A DNA stretch of 64,000 bases. Source: JBOGVA01 sp050692195. GTDB lineage: Bacteria > Actinomycetota > UBA4738. The notes beneath the pieces were generated by a model that was not told where the DNA came from, made no database searches, and saw only the letters and a list, made by a program, of their open reading frames with translations. The stretch's first letter is position 1. Each line of letters opens with the position of its first letter. This document shows positions 57,309 to 64,000 of the stretch, in pieces. The stretch is taken from positions 7,282-71,281 of the forward strand of contig JBOGVA010000093.1 of assembly GCA_050692195.1 (NCBI GenBank). Direction: 5' to 3'. The translations under genes and the position numbers were made by a program.

Positions 57309-57880
57309 CGTATCAACCAGAGCAGAAGGGCTTCACGGTGTGGTTCACGGGCTTGTCGGGAGCGGGCAAGTCCACCTTGGGCGAGATGCTCTTCCACGAG
57401 CTGAAGAAGCGAGACACGAAGGTCGAGATGCTCGACGGCGACATCGTCCGCACGAACCTCTCCAAGGGCCTCGGGTACTCCAAGGAGGACCGGGACACGA
57501 ACATCCTGCGGATCGGGTTCGTCGCCCAGCTCCTCACCCGGAACGGGGTGGCGGTGATCGTCTCGGCCATCTCTCCGTACAGGGAGGCTCGCAACCAGGT
57601 CCGGTGGATGATCGGGGACTTCGTTGAGGTGTTCGTCCACGCGACGGTGGAGGAGTGCGCCCGGCGGGACGTGAAGGGTCTGTATGCGAAGGCAATCGCC
57701 GGTGAGATCAAGGGGTTCACGGGGGTGGACGACCCTTACGAGCCCCCCTCCAGTCCGGAGCTCTACCTCCACACGATGGAGGAGGCTCCCGAGGAGTCGC
57801 TTCAGCACGTGTTGGACAAGCTCCACGAGCTGGGATACATCGAGGAGAACTCCCGGCTCCATGTCCCCGACCACCTGTAG
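57305..57880 (+). CDS. cysC: Adenylylsulfate kinase
   Basis: APS kinase phosphorylates adenosine 5'-phosphosulfate to PAPS. The 191-residue protein has Walker A FTGLSGAGKST, the family motif DGDIVRTNLSKGLGYSKEDRD in order, the VSAISPYREARNQVR segment and GVDDPYEPP. GTG 57305 overlaps the preceding stop. The longer upstream frame lies inside the phosphodiesterase. ATP sulfurylase genes are not adjacent. Confidence 0.94.
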   Translation: MTYQPEQKGFTVWFTGLSGAGKSTLGEMLFHELKKRDTKVEMLDGDIVRTNLSKGLGYSKEDRDTNILRIGFVAQLLTRNGVAVIVSAISPYREARNQVRWMIGDFVEVFVHATVEECARRDVKGLYAKAIAGEIKGFTGVDDPYEPPSSPELYLHTMEEAPEESLQHVLDKLHELGYIEENSRLHVPDHL

Positions 57881-57920
57881 CCGGCTCGGCTCGGCCGTCG
57901 ACGGGACGCGCTCCTCCTGC

Positions 57921-57972
57921 TACCGTTCAGCCATGCACGTTCCGAACGCCTGCCCTTCCCGGGCGGGCGTTC
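57921..57972 (+). promoter_or_regulatory. guaB3 leader: -10, mini-ORF and 12-bp hairpin
   Basis: TACCGT (57921-57926) ends 6 nt before ATG 57933, which opens a 16-codon ORF (MHVPNACPSRAGVPRI, stop 57981-57983). Inside it lies a 12-bp stem (57944-57955 with 57961-57972, one G-U pair) around TTCCC. guaB3 starts 22 nt after the ORF stop with GGGAGG upstream. It could be an attenuator or the end of the cysC operon; no T-run follows the stem. Confidence 0.45.
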
Positions 57973-58005
57973 CTCGCATCTAGAGGGGACCCCGGGAGGC
58001 TGAAC

Positions 58006-59163
58006 GTGGACATCGAGATCGGCATGGGCAAGACGAGCAGGCGGGCCTACGGCTTCGACGAGGTGGCAATCGTCCCCTCGCGAAGGACGCGGGACCCCGA
58101 CGACGTGGACATCTCCTGGGAGATCGATGCCTGGACCTTCGACCTTCCGCTCATGGCCTCGGCCATGGACGGGGTGGTGTCACCGGCCACGGCCACCGAG
58201 ATCGGAACGCTGGGCGGCCTGGCCGTCCTGAACCTCGAAGGCCTCCAGACGCGATACGAGGACCCGGAACCCGTCCTGGACGAGATCGCGGCGCTCCCGG
58301 ACGACAAGGCAACCCGACGGATGCAGGAGATCTACAGGGAGCCCGTCAAGGAGGAGCTCATCTCCCGCCGGATCCGCGAGATCAAGCAGGCCGGGGTCAT
58401 CACCGCGGCGTCGCTTACTCCCCAGCGGGTCGGCAAGTACGCGCCCCTGGTCCTCGAGGCCGAGCTGGACATACTGGTGATCCAGGGGACCGTGGTCTCC
58501 GCCGAGCACGTCTCCACACGCACCGAACCGCTCAACCTCAAGGAGTTCATCGCGTCCTTCGACCTCCCGGTGATCGTCGGGGGCTGCGCCTCCTATCAGA
58601 CCGCGCTCCATCTCATGCGGACCGGGGCGGTCGGCGTGCTAGTCGGAGTGGGGCCCGGCGCGGCCTGCACCACCCGCGGTGTGCTGGGGGTGGGAGTGCC
58701 CCAGGCGACGGCCATCGCCGACGCGGCCGGGGCTCGCATGGAGCATCTCCGGGAGACGGGGCGGTACGTTCACGTGATCGCCGACGGTGGGATGCGCAGC
58801 GGAGGCGACATCGCCAAGGCCATCGCGTGCGGGGCCGATGCCGTCATGATCGGCTCCCCTCTGGCCAGGGCGGAGGAGGCGCCGGGGCGAGGGTTCCACT
58901 GGGGCATGGCCACGTTTCACCCGGACCTGCCGCGAGGAGCGCGCGTGAAGACCAGCCGGATCGGGTCGCTCAGGGAGATCCTGGTGGGCCCGGCGCACGA
59001 GAACGACGGCACGCTGAACCTGTTCGGAGCCCTCAGGACCTCGATGGCCACGACCGGCTACGCCACGATCAAGGAGTTCCAGAAGGCGGAGGTCGTGGTG
59101 GCCCCGGCGATCAAGACCGAGGGAAAGGCGCTCCAGCATCAGCAAGGGGTGGGTGCGACCTGA
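58006..59163 (+). CDS. guaB3: IMP dehydrogenase family protein, GuaB3 type
   Basis: A 385-residue member of the IMPDH/GMP reductase family without a CBS domain, like the actinobacterial GuaB3 proteins. It opens with EIGMGKTSRRAYGFDEVAIVPSRRTRDP, has the catalytic-loop Cys221 in GPGAACTTRGVLGVGVPQ, and the phosphate-binding IADGGMRSGGDIAKAIACGADAVMIG. Whether GuaB3 acts as an IMPDH or in another purine step is not settled. GTG 58006 has GGGAGG about 8 nt upstream. It overlaps guaA. Confidence 0.93.
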   Translation: MDIEIGMGKTSRRAYGFDEVAIVPSRRTRDPDDVDISWEIDAWTFDLPLMASAMDGVVSPATATEIGTLGGLAVLNLEGLQTRYEDPEPVLDEIAALPDDKATRRMQEIYREPVKEELISRRIREIKQAGVITAASLTPQRVGKYAPLVLEAELDILVIQGTVVSAEHVSTRTEPLNLKEFIASFDLPVIVGGCASYQTALHLMRTGAVGVLVGVGPGAACTTRGVLGVGVPQATAIADAAGARMEHLRETGRYVHVIADGGMRSGGDIAKAIACGADAVMIGSPLARAEEAPGRGFHWGMATFHPDLPRGARVKTSRIGSLREILVGPAHENDGTLNLFGALRTSMATTGYATIKEFQKAEVVVAPAIKTEGKALQHQQGVGAT

Positions 59164-60698
59164 GCGACCCTCGTCCCGTGCTCGTCGTCGACTTCGGGGC
59201 CCAGTACGCGCAGCTCATCGCGCGACGCGTCCGTGAGTGCCATGTCTACTCGGAGATCGTGCCCTTCGACACCCCTGTGTCGGAGCTGGAGGCGAGGCGC
59301 CCGGCCGGGTTGATCCTGTCTGGAGGGCCCGCCTCCGTGTACGAGCCAGGAGCCCCCTCCGTGGATCCGGGAGTGTTCGAGCTCGGCGCCCCCGTTCTCG
59401 GCATCTGCTATGGGCAGCAGGCCATGGCTCAAGGTTTGGGAGGCCGGGTCGAGCCGACGGGGCTGCGGGAGTACGGGCGCACGGCCCTTTCCGTCCAGGA
59501 CCCGGGGGTGCTCCTGTCGGACCTGCTGCCCGAGGAGACCGTGTGGATGAGCCACGCCGACACGGTGACGGCGGCACCTCCCGGCTTCACCGTGACCGCC
59601 CGAACATCTTCGAACCCGGTGGCGGCCATGGAGGATGCGGGGCGAGGCCTGTTCGGTGTCCAGTTCCACCCGGAGGTCCACCACACCCCGCGGGGTCTGG
59701 ACATCATGAAGCGCTTCCTCTACGAGGCCTGCGGTCTCCTGCCCGAGTGGACGCCCGCCAACGTCATCGAGCGAGCCGTGGAGAGGGTTCGCCTTCAGGT
59801 CGGCGACGGACAGGTGGTGTGTGCCCTGTCGGGCGGGGTCGATTCCGCCGTGGCCGCGCTGCTCGTCCACAAGGCCGTGGGGAAGAACCTGACCTGCGTC
59901 TTCGTCGACACCGGGCTGCTTCGGGCAGGAGAGGCCGAGCAGGTGGTGGAGACGTTCGGCGAGCACTTCCACGTTCCCCTGATCCATGTGGACCGAACGG
60001 AGCTGTTCCTGTCGCGGCTCGCCGGCGTGATCGATCCCGAGCGGAAGCGGCAGATCATCGGCGAGCAGTTCATCCGGGTGTTCGAGGACATCGCGCGCGC
60101 CGAGGGGCGAGAGGCGCGGTTCCTGGTCCAGGGCACGCTGTACCCGGACGTCATCGAGTCGGGCTCGCGGACGGCGGCGAGGATCAAGAGCCACCACAAC
60201 GTCGGGGGTTTGCCCGAGGACATGGGCCTGGAGCTGGTCGAGCCCCTGCGCGACCTGTTCAAGGACGAGGTCCGCCAGGTGGGGGAGGAGCTGGGCCTGC
60301 GAGAGGAGATCGTGTGGCGCCAGCCGTTCCCCGGCCCCGGTCTGGCGGTGAGGATCGTGGGCCAGGTCACCTGGGAGCGCCTGGAGGCGGTCAGAGGTGC
60401 CGACCGGATCGTCCAGGAGGAGATCCGGCGGGCCGGCCTCGCCGGGGAGCTATGGCAAGCGTTCGCCCTGCTGCTATCCGTGCAGAGCGTCGGCGTGATG
60501 GGCGACGGCAGGACCTACGAGAACCCCATCGTGATCCGCGCGGTGACCAGCGAGGACGCCATGACCGCGGACTGGGCTCGTCTCCCGCATGAGGTGCTCG
60601 AGCGGATGGCTTCCCGCATCGTGGCCGAGGTCCCCGGGGTCAACCGGGTGGCCTACGACATCTCCTCCAAGCCCCCCGCCACCATCGAGTGGGAATAA
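59160..60698 (+). CDS. guaA: GMP synthase (glutamine-hydrolysing)
   Basis: It aminates XMP to GMP. The protein has an N-terminal amidotransferase with Cys83 (GICYGQQAMAQ) and HPEVHHT, the ATP-pyrophosphatase P-loop SGGVDSAV (~224-231), and the C-terminal dimerisation domain ending RVAYDISSKPPATIEWE. In this frame CTG 59160 (CTGA overlap with the guaB3 stop, AGGGGTGGG 6 nt upstream) gives 512 residues; GTG 59178 is the next candidate but has no ribosome site and would trim six residues. Confidence 0.96.
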   Translation: MSDPRPVLVVDFGAQYAQLIARRVRECHVYSEIVPFDTPVSELEARRPAGLILSGGPASVYEPGAPSVDPGVFELGAPVLGICYGQQAMAQGLGGRVEPTGLREYGRTALSVQDPGVLLSDLLPEETVWMSHADTVTAAPPGFTVTARTSSNPVAAMEDAGRGLFGVQFHPEVHHTPRGLDIMKRFLYEACGLLPEWTPANVIERAVERVRLQVGDGQVVCALSGGVDSAVAALLVHKAVGKNLTCVFVDTGLLRAGEAEQVVETFGEHFHVPLIHVDRTELFLSRLAGVIDPERKRQIIGEQFIRVFEDIARAEGREARFLVQGTLYPDVIESGSRTAARIKSHHNVGGLPEDMGLELVEPLRDLFKDEVRQVGEELGLREEIVWRQPFPGPGLAVRIVGQVTWERLEAVRGADRIVQEEIRRAGLAGELWQAFALLLSVQSVGVMGDGRTYENPIVIRAVTSEDAMTADWARLPHEVLERMASRIVAEVPGVNRVAYDISSKPPATIEWE

Positions 60699-60708
60699 TC
60701 CGCCCACC

Positions 60709-60714
60709 TACAAT
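60709..60714 (+). promoter_or_regulatory. -10 element for leaderless pcrA
   Basis: TACAAT is an excellent -10 hexamer ending 7 nt before GTG 60722, with no Shine-Dalgarno sequence. The transcript should begin at or next to the start codon. The -35 region lies inside the guaA 3' end and is not obvious. Confidence 0.55.
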
Positions 60715-60721
60715 CAGAGCC

Positions 60722-62887
<2,166 letters not shown>

Positions 62888-62914
62888 TCCCGCAGTTTGG
62901 GGGAGGCCCGTTGA

Positions 62915-62920
62915 TAGACT
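62915..62920 (+). promoter_or_regulatory. -10 element before DUF4012 gene
   Basis: TAGACT lies 5 nt before GTG 62926, with no ribosome site between them, another candidate leaderless start. A -35 is not clear; TTTGGG lies at 62896-62901. Confidence 0.35.
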
Positions 62921-62925
62921 GCATC

Positions 62926-64000
62926 GTGGCCTCCACGGGCGACGACTCAGCACTGGATCCCCCCGCAGAGACTGCTCCGAATCCGACGAAGGCCGTCGAG
63001 TCCGAATCCAAAGCTCCCGCGGCGGGCGCGACGGTCTTTCCTCACACTGGGTCGTCGCCGGATGGGTCGCGCGGAGAGGACGCCCTCCCTTGGGGAAAGG
63101 CGGTCGTGAGAGCGGCTCAGGGGTTCGAAGGCCCGAGCGGAAAGGCCATGCGCCACAGCGCTTTTCAGCGGAAGCAGATCCGGAGGCCTCTGTGGGCCAG
63201 GCGCCCCGTCGGCCTGGTGGAATTCAGCCCTTCCGTCCCCCGAGGCCGCCGCCCCACCTCGATCCGAGGCCTCAAGCGAAGGGCGCGCATCCTCAAGCTC
63301 GGCTTGCTCGCGGCCGTCGTCGTGGTCCTGGGGGGTGGCGTGGCGCTGGCCGACGCGTATTACCAATCCTTCCGCGTCTACCACGACGTGAAGGGAGTCA
63401 TCCCGCGCCTCGCATCGGCTACGGACGACCTCGCAGAGGGCAAGCTGCCTCCCGGCGACGAGCTGGACGCCGCCTCGAGGATGGCGGACACGGCCCGGCA
63501 TCGCATGGACGACGCCCGGTTCACGTTCCGCCTGTCGAGCGTCATTCCGTTCTTCGGCCGCCCGGTGCGAGCGGTGCAGCACGGCGTGGCGGCAGCGGAG
63601 CAGGAGGCCCGCGCCGCCGCCCTGATGAGCGACATCGTTCTGGACGCATTGGGCGACTCCGCCCTTCCGGAGGGCGGAGACGCTTCGACGCCGCGGGACC
63701 CGCCGCTCTTCCGGAGGGGGAGGGTCAACGTGAGGCTCATGGCCAGCCTGACGGGACGCCTGGAGGCCCTGGTCGGTCACCTCCGGGCGGGGGACCGTGA
63801 GATTCGGGCCATTCCCTCCCTGCCGTTCCTCGGTCACCTCGACCGTCTGAAGGCCGATGCCCTGGAGGAGTCTGCCAAGGCCATCAGGATGGGAGAAGAG
63901 GCGCTGGCGGGAGTCCGGCTGCTCCCATCCTTCCTGGGGGCTACCGGGGACAGGACATACCTGCTGGCTCTGCAGGATGGCTCGCGACAACGGGCCACCG
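62926..64000 (+). CDS. DUF4012 membrane protein, 3'-truncated by window edge
   Basis: An open frame of 358 residues running off the right edge. The N-terminal ~120 residues are polar and basic, followed by one TM helix (LKLGLLAAVVVVLGGGVALA, about 124-143). The external part has long helical, charged segments, a FRLSSVIPFFGRPVRAVQ motif, and LPSFLGATGDRTYLLALQDGS, the start of the DUF4012 domain, often linked to cell-envelope polysaccharide loci. Function unknown. GTG 62926 is the likely start. Confidence 0.8.
   Translation, partial: MASTGDDSALDPPAETAPNPTKAVESESKAPAAGATVFPHTGSSPDGSRGEDALPWGKAVVRAAQGFEGPSGKAMRHSAFQRKQIRRPLWARRPVGLVEFSPSVPRGRRPTSIRGLKRRARILKLGLLAAVVVVLGGGVALADAYYQSFRVYHDVKGVIPRLASATDDLAEGKLPPGDELDAASRMADTARHRMDDARFTFRLSSVIPFFGRPVRAVQHGVAAAEQEARAAALMSDIVLDALGDSALPEGGDASTPRDPPLFRRGRVNVRLMASLTGRLEALVGHLRAGDREIRAIPSLPFLGHLDRLKADALEESAKAIRMGEEALAGVRLLPSFLGATGDRTYLLALQDGSRQRAT

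Overview
The window is a 64 kb piece of a high-GC bacterial chromosome, most likely from an uncultured member of the Actinomycetota. This rests on the gene order str-S10-spc-alpha (rpsG-fusA-tuf, then rpsJ through rplO, secY-adk-map, infA-rpmJ-rpsM-rpsK-rpoA-rplQ-truA), on frequent GTG and TTG starts with 1-4 nt overlaps, on a GuaB3-type IMP dehydrogenase paralog, on a GroEL with a Gly/His-rich tail, and on many start codons lying only 5-9 nt after a -10 hexamer, which suggests leaderless transcripts. The species cannot be named from the sequence alone. I saw no rRNA, tRNA or CRISPR array, and no gene-free stretch longer than 300 bases.

Region 1 (1-22140) is translation machinery. The window opens inside rpsG and runs through fusA, tuf and an almost uninterrupted S10/spc/alpha ribosomal cluster. 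Several start codons are non-obvious: infA and rpoA use TTG, and rpmJ is only 37 codons. rpsD is absent between rpsK and rpoA. Structured RNA segments lie before tuf, between tuf and rpsJ, between rpsS and rplV, and before rpoA. rplM and rpsI follow under their own promoter, and rplM carries a long Lys/Ala/Ser-rich tail.

Region 2 (22137-35954) is core metabolism and cell-wall supply: glmM and glmS (UDP-GlcNAc precursors), acpS, a bifunctional NAD(P)HX repair enzyme, alanine racemase, an alpha/beta hydrolase, a P1-family peptidase and a family-4 uracil-DNA glycosylase. The t6A tRNA-modification set tsaE-tsaB-rimI-tsaD follows. Next come an epimerase-like protein lacking the usual catalytic Tyr and a DUF1684 protein.

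Region 3 (35979-55870) is accessory. It starts with a 2,401-residue secreted RHS/YD-repeat polymorphic toxin. Its AT-richer C-terminal domain appears truncated by a one-base deletion just before a coupled candidate immunity gene. A DJ-1/PfpI protein with a drug-type ABC exporter is divergent from a FadR-type regulator and a GlcD-type oxidase. After that come a VapBC module, the CIRCE-controlled groES-groEL operon, a secreted protein with a calcium-loop-like motif, a complete IS1595/ISXO2-like insertion sequence with perfect 8-bp target duplications and a passenger membrane-protein gene, and a SLATT-like two-TM protein with an apparent frameshift. Three apparent one-base frameshifts fall in this region, so either local gene decay or residual assembly error should be considered.

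Region 4 (55820-64000) holds an alkaline-phosphatase-superfamily enzyme coupled to APS kinase, guaB3-guaA (GMP synthesis) behind a hairpin leader, a PcrA/UvrD helicase, and the start of a DUF4012 membrane protein cut by the window edge.

The most interesting items are the RHS toxin/immunity junction with its reconstructable frameshift, the intact IS with a TIR-borne transposase promoter and an unexplained passenger gene, the compact divergent promoters that share one symmetric -10 element, the double hairpin in the middle of the S10 operon, and the short ORF plus 12-bp hairpin in front of guaB3.
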